From Perkinsus olseni (taxonomy: Eukaryota > Perkinsozoa > Perkinsida > Perkinsidae): 64,000 nucleotides of DNA. Under the pieces are notes generated by a model. It saw nothing but the letters and a program-made list of their open reading frames with translations. It was not told the origin of the DNA and searched no databases. The position numbers and the translations under genes were made by a program. This document shows positions 22,768 through 31,186 of the stretch, piece by piece. The stretch's first letter is position 1. Each line of letters opens with the position of its first letter. The stretch covers positions 124,001 to 188,000 of the forward strand of contig JABANP010000054.1 in the NCBI GenBank assembly GCA_013115135.1, in the 5' to 3' direction.

Positions 22768-23169
22768 TTGATGTCCCGTAGCAGCCGGAAACGCCGCACT
22801 GGACATACACAAAAAGTCGACAAAAAGCAACAGCAGCAGCAGGCGAATGTGAGCAACAAAAGTCGACGTAGTGAAGAAGCCCTGTTGCGGAGTAAACGAC
22901 CACGAGGCGACTCAATGCCGCAGTGCATTCCCTTCTCTAATGCCGCATCACCGGACGTTAGGAGAGTTGGCCGTTTTGAAATTGAAGAGTGCTCTCGTGT
23001 GGCGTGTACAAGGGGCAGCAGCCACCACAACAGCAGTGACGGCGACGACGACACTGTCTCCTTTGGAGATATACCAGTCGTTCTATATACCACCAAGGTC
23101 GAGGATCGTGATGAGAAGGACGACGAAGGCGTAGAGAAGAGCCAGGATGACCTCACCACAGGTCAGTAG
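22768..23169 (+). CDS. Second RFxI-motif low-complexity protein or downstream exon
   Basis: A 133-codon frame with a basic N terminus, a poly-Gln run (about residues 20-25) and a motif VRRVGRFEIEEC (about residues 74-85) nearly identical to those in the frame just upstream. The C-terminal third is acidic. The shared motif, strand and compositional style suggest one gene or a local duplicate. I do not recognise a domain. The start codon is uncertain because the upstream 400 bases contain no clear exon. Confidence 0.4.
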   Translation: MMSRSSRKRRTGHTQKVDKKQQQQQANVSNKSRRSEEALLRSKRPRGDSMPQCIPFSNAASPDVRRVGRFEIEECSRVACTRGSSHHNSSDGDDDTVSFGDIPVVLYTTKVEDRDEKDDEGVEKSQDDLTTGQ

Positions 23170-23656
23170 CTTTGTTGTGCAATTCTTCGGCTACCGCCTT
23201 TTGGGATGATAATCATTCGAAGGTGTTTCACCCCCATCCTATAACAGTTTTGTTTTACCATTTTCGGTGATGATACTATCGGACGGCAGCAGCAGAAGCA
23301 GCAGCAGCAGGCGTGACTGCAGCAGCATTCGGCTATTATTATTTTCCCTGTCGTCTAGGTCGTATTCGTCGTTATCTTGTGCTACTACATCTAACAACAC
23401 TGTTAATGATAATAATAATCATCAACAACATATCACTGTAGGGAAGAAGCGTGCAGCTCTTGTCATCACCATTATTCACTACTCGGGCTCTTCTGGTAGT
23501 GGTCGTAGCGACCATCTGTCCTCTATGCGATCCTAAGCTCCGAATGGTCGTTATAAAGTTGTCATGACAATGCTTTTGCGTTTAAGGACGGGCCGTCGAT
23601 ATCATTCTGGCTCTCGTTTGCATGGTCCTTAGTCAGTTCCTATGCATTAATCAGTC
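23170..23656. other. Intergenic with simple repeats
   Basis: Contains CAG/AGC-rich runs near 23285-23325 and AAT-rich stretches near 23400-23430. A plus-strand Ser-rich frame at 23267-23536 is explained by this composition. No gene supported. Confidence 0.4.
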
Positions 23657-25603
23657 ATGAAGTACTCCCTCAGTCCATCGCCATTTCATAGTAGCATCGC
23701 GGATGACCATGAGGAGGGTGCTCCCTCAGAAGCGTTCGATGACGTGCATGAGTCGACTGTACAGTCTCGACCGGTCGCACGTCCAACGTCTCTGTGGAAC
23801 TACTTGTGCTGTCGACCGCCGCTATCAGCGACTCCCATCACAGGACGACGAAGAGGCCACCGAGCGGTATTCGTATCACAGCGACCGAGGGATCTTCCCT
23901 TGAGACCAGCTCTTGAGGGAGGCGATAGCAGCTTGTCACTGTCCAGAGTGAATCGGCGAAGACGAGTGAGGAGGATGACCAGCCATCACGTTATGGAGCA
24001 ACGGTTCTCCGCACGTTCTGATGGTGGCGGTGCATCAAGTACGGCAAGTGGCGGGTCGGATCAGTTGGCTTGGGTGAACTGGCTCCTGCAGCAACTATGG
24101 CCCAAGATAGACATGATGGTGCGCGATAAAATAGAGACGGAAGTACTACCGAGCATGAGAGAGAGCCTCGGTCGGGCAATCGAATTGAAGGAGTTCAAGC
24201 TCGGAGGCAATACTCCAACTTTAGGGCCGATACGGACCTCTAGGCGTGATCATGGTACGCACGAATCACTCGATGTGAATGTGCATTTAGAGTACGACTG
24301 CGATGCTCGGGTCGCCTTCTCAGTAGGCCTGCTCAGCGTAGGCATCGAACGTGTTCACTTCAAAGGGGACCTTTGCCTCTCACTGGATCCGTTGGTCGAT
24401 GAGATACCTCTCGTGGGAGGTGTACAGGTAAGACGCTACTCGACGGCTACGGGTGTGTGTGGCGTGCTACGATCAGGTCACATTGGCTTCGCTACCGGAC
24501 ATCACTTGGTCGTTCTCGGGCCTAGCAAACCTTGCCGACATGCCCGGTATCAGTTCTGTAGTACAGGCTGCGGTGGAGAGGGCCATTCGTGAAACGTTGT
24601 TGCTGCCCAATTGTGTATACATACCCCTGAGGAGGGAGGAAGTCCATCCCCATATCGAATGGGCTTACCCCAAGCCAAGTGCACTTCTGCAGCTCTCAGT
24701 ACACCAAAGTCCGAGGTCTGCCCAGAGTGAGGGGTCCCCTCGTCGAGCTGTCCCTGGGCTCCAAGCTGGTATCCACTAACAAGGGAAAGTTCAAAGAGGA
24801 GGGCCATCACCTGTGGCAACCGCCCTTCAGTAGCGACTTCTTCGTATACACTCACAATCAACCAGTTGTCGTACGACTGTGCGGTCCGGGAGGAGAGCTT
24901 CTTGGTTCTGCGACAATGAAGGTTCGAGATCTGCTCGATAAGGATGGGTCTTCCGACTACTGGGTTAGAATAGCTGGTGAAGTAGCGGTGAACGTTCGCG
25001 GCCGACTCAGACACTTGGACCATGTCTATAGGCCTCTGCACTTGTTCCGTCAGATTTTGATTTCTATTGACTTGTATTGTGCTGACAGCTTGGTCGAGCC
25101 AGGCTCCCGGGTGCGGTTTCACTCTCCCAGGGGCAACGCCTGCTGTGATGGTATCCAAGCCGGGCTCGAAGCGCGAAATGGCTGTCAGGGGAGACCTGAC
25201 CTGTGAGCCTAGAGTACAGCGAATCATTGAGAAGCTGCGGGAGGTGCACAGAATGAGCGTGGCGGAGGTGGCGTCGATCGCCGAGGTCGAGCCCTCTGTG
25301 ATCGGCCAAGTGGTCGAGGAGAAGCCCTCCTTGAGTGTAGTATGGAACCAAGCCTTGTACACTCTGTTGGACACCTCTGGTCTTGACTTCAACGATATCA
25401 AGTTGCGCGTGGAAGTGTTGAGGAAAGGTCGTGGTTTCCTAGGCCGCGGTGAAGTCATCGACTATGCGGGAGACATAGCCCTGCGTGAGGTGGAGGCCTG
25501 CGAGCAGATGGCCTTCCGCGGTGCGGTGCTTCTGCACGGCAAGAATGCAGACGGGAACTGCGAGATCGAGTTAGGGGTTGAAGCCCAGGGCGTAGAAGCA
25601 TGA
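23657..25603 (+). CDS. SMP- and C2-domain protein (extended-synaptotagmin/tricalbin-like tether)
   Basis: E-Syts and tricalbins tether the ER to the plasma membrane and move lipids through the SMP domain. After a long basic, Ser-rich N terminus, the SMP domain begins with WVNWLLQQLWPKIDMMVRDK (about 24077-24136). It continues through LGPIRTS, VNVHLEYDCDARV and LSLDPLVDEIPLVGG (about 24380-24420). A short intron follows, then LPDITWSFSGLANLADMPGI and AAVERAIRETLLLPN (about 24494-24610), the usual SMP end. A C2 domain follows (LPRVRGPLVELSLG, about 24720; VVVRLCGPGGELLG), then a second C2-like region with LSVVWNQALYTLL and LRVEVLRKGRGFLG (about 25330-25440). Stop at 25601-25603. Between the SMP and first C2 domains the frame shifts by one base near 24710. 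No clear transmembrane hairpin was found. Confidence 0.7.
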
Positions 25604-25866
25604 GATGTTCCTGCTGTCGCGTCCTCTTTAATGCTGTTGTTGCGTTGCTGAAGTGAGAACCTAGTATTCGGGGCGACTAAATGTAGCAGACTTAACATCC
25701 CCTCATTAATGGTACAAGAGTCAGGCTCGCCATCCTCTCCTTTGAGTGTTGCCTCTATACTAGGTGAGTCGGGACACTCTCCACGCTCAGCCTTTACTCG
25801 CAATTGAATGGGTTGCTATCAGCAAGTGCTCAACATCCGTGTTGTCCCTCAGGCGGTGGCAGAGCC

Positions 25867-26553
25867 ATGAAGTCTCCCATAATGTCGGGGGGAAAGGGTG
25901 GCAAAGCGTCCAAGGTATGTATCCCTACTAGGGATTCCCTAGCCTCCCCAAGGTGCATGTTGTGGTTGTGATAGATGGTTCGCGGTGGCAAGGGGGGCCA
26001 CAGTGTGAAGCGATCGACATCGAGATCAGCTCGAGCGGGGCTGCAGTTCCCTGTAGGCCGATTGTATCGACAACTGAAGACCCGAGCAACCTCTCATGTG
26101 AGGGTTGGCGCCACAGCAGCTGTCTACACTGCTGCTATCCTCGAGTACCTCACAGCTGAAGTACTCGAATTGGCCGGCAACGCGGCGAAAGATCTCAAGG
26201 TGTGGGGGTTTTGTCGGACACCGCAAAACCCACGGGGCCGCTGTAGCCCCACGCAGGCGTCGGCTGCTTCAGGTGAAAAGGATTACCCCTCGGCACTTGC
26301 AGTTGGCAATCCGTGGAGACGATGAGCTGGACAAACTCATCAAGGCCACCATCTCTGGAGGTGAAAACGGTTTGTCCAGATGCTCTTTACTCTACGTTGT
26401 GTGACTGCTGTAGGTGGCGTTATACCCCAAATTCATTCTAGTCTGGCTATGAAGCCGTCCTCGTCCAAGGGGAAGAAGAAGACTATGCCTTCGGTGCCCC
26501 AGCAGCAACAGCAGCCCTTCTCGATGACGATGCCTCGATTCATCCAGAACTAG
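25867..26553 (+). CDS. Histone H2A.Z-type variant, copy 1
   Basis: Four exons are clear: 25867-25914, 25975-26199, 26273-26360 and 26414-26553. The introns are GT...AG and 53-73 nt. The histone fold starts [14 protein letters not shown] and includes [40 protein letters not shown] and [18 protein letters not shown]. The last segment matches H2A.Z (LIKATIAGGGVIPHIHKSL) rather than canonical H2A. The N-terminal tail is long and Gly/Lys-rich (GGKGGKASK, then RGGKGGHS). The C-terminal tail is unusual: a basic KGKKK stretch followed by poly-Gln and Met/Pro. An alternative start at 25882 is possible. Confidence 0.93.
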
Positions 26554-26849
26554 CCTTGAAGATGTTGTCGGAGCTTAATGAAATACAAGAACACAAAAAC
26601 TTTGCATCTACTTCTTCAGCGTCGAACCACATCAATAACTCCTCATCGACTATTCGGTCTTGCGTTATCAAGTTTCGAGCGACGAAGAACTCGCAGCGCC
26701 ATTCGCTGGGCGGTGTGGAAGGTGCAATCGACGTCCGAAGTATTTGTTCTCACGGATAGACAGAGGACCCGCATCGGGTCGCTCGCAGCCCTCGAGCTAG
26801 CTCCCAGACACTGCCTTGTTACTGAGGGTATCACTAAGTCCGCAGCAAC

Positions 26850-27179
26850 ATGAGTTCCGATTCCGAGGATAGGTCCGATTGCTATGAAGTGAGCGCCCAG
26901 TAGACGTTCATGTGCAACCAAGACCTTGCACTCTGCCCGAGCCTCTTGTGCAGATCAACTGCGACGTACTCTCGATAATCGCGCAAGGGCCTCGAACCGT
27001 ATGGATTGACTATGATGACTGGTGTTACTAACACTATAGAGTCACACCCGTAAGTGAACAGCTTGATAAATTGCATGAGCCAATACATTTATGATGGTTA
27101 TTTCAGTTGGTCAGAATTCACATGCTTCGCAGCTGGTCTCACCGCGATTGAAGAGCTGAAAAAGGAGGAGCAACCGTGA
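26850..27179 (+). CDS. Small hypothetical protein (three short exons)
   Basis: A plausible chain begins ATG at 26850 (MSSDSEDRSDCYE). After a short intron it continues with CDVLSIIAQGPRTVWIDYDD (about 26956-27015), and after a second intron of about 85 nt with WSEFTCFAAGLTAIEELKKE, stopping at 27177-27179. This gives roughly 60 residues. Splice signals are acceptable and the joined frame is open, but I recognise no family. It could also be the 3' end of a longer gene or a non-coding stretch. Confidence 0.35.
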
Positions 27180-27193
27180 AAATCCTAGCAAGG

Positions 27194-29023
27194 TCATAGC
27201 CCACAACCCGAAAGGGTCTTGCTAGTGCTTACCACTGCTTGAACCGGGAATGCTATATCGTCCGAAGGCTCTCTGCCGCAGGACTCCATGACGCACTGAT
27301 GTAGGGCAGCGCTCATGTCGGTCCCCGCCGGTACCAGGCCAAACATTTGTAGAAGCTCAGTGTTCTCTGGGGGGCTCATTGATTCACTACCATCCCTGTC
27401 CAAAGCACTGTATATAGCATGATTGGTGCTGCAAGCTGGAAGGCATAGCGTCGAAGCGCCGTTCTGCAACCATTTCTCGCAGTATCCTGTGAGCGACTGT
27501 GATAAGCCGATGAGAGAGTCGTCAACCGCACAGGCCGCTCCCGACCCTGCCCCACAGTCCATGATTCCATTTGTCCACTCGGGGAAATCCCCACCCACAC
27601 AAATCGGGTTACCAGCCAAACCAACATACTCGAGGTAACGCATCTGCTGGAACGAGTCGAACGGCAGCTGTTCGATTCGTGAGAGCTGGAACTGGAAGGA
27701 ACGGATGGAGGGGAGTAGCTGATGTATATTGTGAGGTATGGTGGTCAGCTGGGTTGCTGTCGCACCGAGGACTTCGAGGTGGGGTAGTTCATCCAAGTAC
27801 AGCGTCTGTGTAGGCGTAGCCACGAAACTCAGAACTACGAGCTCCTTGAACTGTGAAACCGTATCAAGGATGGCTTGTGATTGATCTGTACATGTGGGCG
27901 ACGGAGTCGTGTTGTTGGAGACCTGCAGATACTCCAACCTGTTGTATAGTGACAGGCGGACCATGTCCTCGTCCGCACACTTCTCATTGAGGTACAGTAA
28001 GGCCATGCGACAGTCACAGGACTTGGAGTCTAGGATAGGATACACGGGAAGCAAACACTCTTCACCAAATCTTGGAATAAGGTCATCACAGTTGCCTTTG
28101 AACTGGGACATCGTTACGTAGACATAGCCACCGATGCCCAGAGCCCAGAGTGCGAGGCCGACGACGTAGTATCCGGGATGCGCTCGTTTCCCAGCGCGAG
28201 TGAGCGCGGGGTTCCGAGCTATCTCTAAAAGATATTCATCAACCCCTATAATGTTGTTCAATGCAGCAACGGCAGGGACAAGACTTGATAGGAAGGAGAT
28301 GAGAGTGTGGAAGTGCAAAGCATGCCAGGTCTCGGGCTGAACGATGTCACCGGAGACTATGAGGTAAGCAGCAGTGAAGCTGAAGGCGGCCATAATATCG
28401 AAAAGGGAGGCCCAGACTCTGTTGTTGAGTATGAGGGTGGTTGGACCGATGACCAGTACCAACATAATGATAGTAGCCTGTGTCATGATAGCTGTGCGGT
28501 CTGCAACAAAGGTCCGTTCCCCAGTCAAGGAGCGCCCGCCTTGCTCCATCAGACGAGTCATTTGCAGTAAAGTAGATGCAATGATAGGGCCGAAAAAGCC
28601 GTACCAGAACCATTCGCCTCCTATCTCCAACTTGCTTCTAATTGTTTGCACAGCGGTCATGATTCGATCCTTGATGGACCACTCGGGCCAGTCTATTTGG
28701 GTCTTCACCGTGACGCCCGGGAATAGATATCTTATAACATTCATCTTCGCTTGATCGCTCATGAATAATTTTTTCAGCACAATCGCTGCGCGGCCTAGCG
28801 CAACCAGTCCAACAGCTCCGAGTATGATACTTTCAACTACGCCAACTGCGGTGACTTCATAACGAGTATTCTGGGGATTTGTGAGGGTTTCCGGGGCAAG
28901 GGTGTCCAACTCAGCAGCCGTTGGGGGTACTGGTGCAATGAACTGAGCATAGCACTGGATAGCACAGATAAAGCCGAGGAGTACCTGCCGACGGAGGTTG
29001 GGAGACGGTCTTAGCCTCATCAC
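27194..29023 (-). CDS. Intron-free multi-pass membrane protein with leucine-rich-repeat-like C-terminal half
   Basis: One open frame of 609 codons. A signal-like segment (about residues 13-27) is followed by hydrophobic spans near residues 60-80, 150-165, 183-203, 208-228, 242-258 and 290-310. This suggests a six-to-seven-pass membrane domain. From about residue 370 onward the sequence shows loosely spaced leucine-rich-repeat units (LSLYNRLEYLQV; FKELVVLSFV; LPHLEVLGATATQLTTIP; MRYLEYVGLAGNPICVGG) and then a Cys-rich tail. It resembles polytopic LRR membrane proteins found in stramenopiles and alveolates, of unknown function. The last codons overlap a possible GT donor, so a short 3' exon cannot be excluded. 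Confidence 0.75.
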   Translation of the reverse strand: MMRLRPSPNLRRQVLLGFICAIQCYAQFIAPVPPTAAELDTLAPETLTNPQNTRYEVTAVGVVESIILGAVGLVALGRAAIVLKKLFMSDQAKMNVIRYLFPGVTVKTQIDWPEWSIKDRIMTAVQTIRSKLEIGGEWFWYGFFGPIIASTLLQMTRLMEQGGRSLTGERTFVADRTAIMTQATIIMLVLVIGPTTLILNNRVWASLFDIMAAFSFTAAYLIVSGDIVQPETWHALHFHTLISFLSSLVPAVAALNNIIGVDEYLLEIARNPALTRAGKRAHPGYYVVGLALWALGIGGYVYVTMSQFKGNCDDLIPRFGEECLLPVYPILDSKSCDCRMALLYLNEKCADEDMVRLSLYNRLEYLQVSNNTTPSPTCTDQSQAILDTVSQFKELVVLSFVATPTQTLYLDELPHLEVLGATATQLTTIPHNIHQLLPSIRSFQFQLSRIEQLPFDSFQQMRYLEYVGLAGNPICVGGDFPEWTNGIMDCGAGSGAACAVDDSLIGLSQSLTGYCEKWLQNGASTLCLPACSTNHAIYSALDRDGSESMSPPENTELLQMFGLVPAGTDMSAALHQCVMESCGREPSDDIAFPVQAVVSTSKTLSGCGL

Positions 29024-29185
29024 CGAAGGAAAGGTATCGGAGAAGTCCTCTCATAGACGAGGAGACAGCGGAATTACCCCCAAGCAAAAGGCCCGTCGAG
29101 GCCCAAGACTTGTATTGCTGTCTTAGACTCACCAAGAGAAGGAACACACTTATCCTGTAGGCTGTGTTATGCTTATCTACCAGCA

Positions 29186-29590
29186 CTATAGCAACATACT
29201 GTAGGGTGGATTGACGAGCAGCAAGACGTCGTGGAACCTATAGCCGAACGATCTCAGAACGTGCTGCTCGGTATCATTCCCAACTATGTTGTTATCTATG
29301 GCAACTTCTATTCCCTGGGGTTCCTCATCTCCTCGCAGATCCTCGTTCGACCCTCCATTAAGACGTACGGTCCGCTCTCGATGCATCGATGTTGGCTGGG
29401 CATCTGGGGCGGACCCTGAAGGAGTTGAGATGAGCTCAGGAGAGTCATCAACGAGCTCACCATCGTCGCCTTGCGAGTGGCCCGACTCCAATGCGTCATT
29501 GAGGTGGTCGGGCGAGCCCGCAGCGTCAGGTTCACCGGGAAGGTTCTCTACACCGCTCTCAGAAGGTGGTCCACTTACGATGATGAGCAA
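29186..29590 (-). CDS. Acidic hypothetical protein
   Basis: A 134-codon frame rich in Asp, Glu, Ser, Pro and Gly through most of its length, ending in a short hydrophobic stretch (HDVLLLVNPPYSMLL). The composition fits a disordered protein rather than random antisense sequence. I recognise no domain. The first codons include a GTAAGT that could be a splice donor, so the real 5' end may lie in an upstream exon. Confidence 0.35.
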   Translation of the reverse strand: MLIIVSGPPSESGVENLPGEPDAAGSPDHLNDALESGHSQGDDGELVDDSPELISTPSGSAPDAQPTSMHRERTVRLNGGSNEDLRGDEEPQGIEVAIDNNIVGNDTEQHVLRSFGYRFHDVLLLVNPPYSMLL

Positions 29591-30219
29591 TCAAACTCAA
29601 AGCACTAAAACTGATACCAATACATTAACCCCACAGTCGCGCCACGAGGCTTCCACTGATTTGCTCTTCCTCGTTCGCCTCCCGATGCGCGATATATAAA
29701 CGCGCAGTACTCACCGACAATCTGCGTGGAACCCTTATGGACCCTATTGACGTCCAGCGGCAACAGCAGAAGCCTGGAGACGGGCAAATGCTACATTGAC
29801 ATCATAACGCAGGAGACGGAAGCCGGAATCAAGGTCGTTTCGGTGCATGAATCCGGGATATGGCGAGACCGCTAGGGAGCTTGCGGGGAGGCCCCCTCAT
29901 TAGAGCGACATTGAACCGTGATCTCGGTGGTAGGGTGAAGCTCACCCGAACCTATGCGCTGCGTGTCAGGAGCAAGTGCGCTGAATCTTGCACACTTGCG
30001 AACTCTCAGCGATTTTCTCTCGCGTGCAATGAGAGTGCAAGAACGCATCTTGCTGTGACGGTTTTGCCGGTGTGCGAATTGCCCATTTTAGTAACCCCGT
30101 GAACAGAGCTCACCTGCGCAGGAAGCTGATGTGCGACCGCTACCACTCGGGAGGTGCGTTGGTCGTGCCGGTGATGTCATTCCGACCTGCTCAGTATATT
30201 ATACAGCATCTCTATAATT
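29591..30219. other. Region between a minus-strand hypothetical and H2A.Z copy 2
   Basis: No confident gene. The right end, immediately upstream of the histone start, has an AT-rich segment around 30190-30215 in otherwise GC-rich DNA, a plausible promoter for the H2A.Z gene. A minus-strand frame at 29605-29787 is unsupported. Confidence 0.35.
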
Positions 30220-30929
30220 ATGTCCGACCTGAAGCAAGCTGAGGTTGCTATGTCCGTGCCCGTGGTCACCCAACTAGGTAGGTTTCCCAACACGTAGCTT
30301 AGCGCCATCACCCTCTGTCGCCTTTGTAGCCGGTGGTAAGGGTCTTAAAGGCGCTGGTCTGCAAGGAGGTAAAGGTGGCAAAGGCGGGAAGGGCGCAAAG
30401 GTGAGTCGGAACGTCTTGTAGCGTCGTTCGAATCTTTCCCGATGTGCAGGTTCACGGCGGTAAAGGGAAGGTCGGTGGCGGCAAGGGCTCATCTATGGCC
30501 AGATCTGCTAGGGCTGGCCTCCAATTCCCTGTGGGAAGGGTTCAGCGTTATCTGAAAGATCGCACGACTACTAGCTGCCGAGTCGGCTCTACTGCGGCTG
30601 TATACACAGCGGCCATCCTGGAGTACCTCACAGCTGAAGTCCTTGAACTCGCTGGTAACGCTGCCAAGGACCAGAAGGTAAGCATCTTGCCGCTGTTGCC
30701 TGCTCGAATGCCGTCGTCCGTGCCAGGTTAAGCGTATCACTCCCCGACACCTGCAACTCGCCATTCGCGGTGATGATGAGCTCGACGTTCTCATCCGTGC
30801 TACCATTGCTGGAGGTGAGATGGCATCTCTTTAATGTTCCCATGTTTGCTATCAGGTGGAGTCGTACCGTACATCCACCAAAGCCTGACGGTGAAGACGC
30901 CCTACCATAAGAAGAAGCGTGCTATGTGA
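30220..30929 (+). CDS. Histone H2A.Z-type variant, copy 2
   Basis: Five exons: 30220-30277, 30330-30400, 30450-30677, 30727-30814 and 30856-30929, with introns of 41-52 nt. The fold reads [58 protein letters not shown] and [18 protein letters not shown], again H2A.Z-like at the C terminus. The N-terminal tail is about 60 residues, much longer than normal, and built of Gly/Lys repeats ([21 protein letters not shown]). The C terminus ends KKKRAM. It differs from copy 1 in the tails and at many residues, so the two are old paralogs rather than a recent duplication. The histone call is certain; the variant type is likely. Confidence 0.95.
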
Positions 30930-31186
30930 GAGCGGAGCTCATAGCAGCTCTCGTTGATGCATGCCAATATTATAATAAGTCGGGCAAGGAGGGCTGTGGT
31001 GCCCGCAATCTCTTCATTTGTTAATTGTTGTGACGAGGACCAGCAGCTGCAGTAGCAGTCAGTATGATGAAACGTCTGTTCAGCTGGTGAGCAAAGCCTT
31101 GCCGTGTTTCGTTCAAGTTGGGCGAGCAGCAGGGCTGTATCCCTGCTTGGGGTTTAACAGGAGCTTAGTAGGGGTTTTCGACCTTC

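Noticed and set aside
24550..25458. 302-codon minus-strand frame opposite the SMP-C2 gene
   Set aside because: Antisense of clear SMP and C2 motifs and without any recognisable domain of its own.
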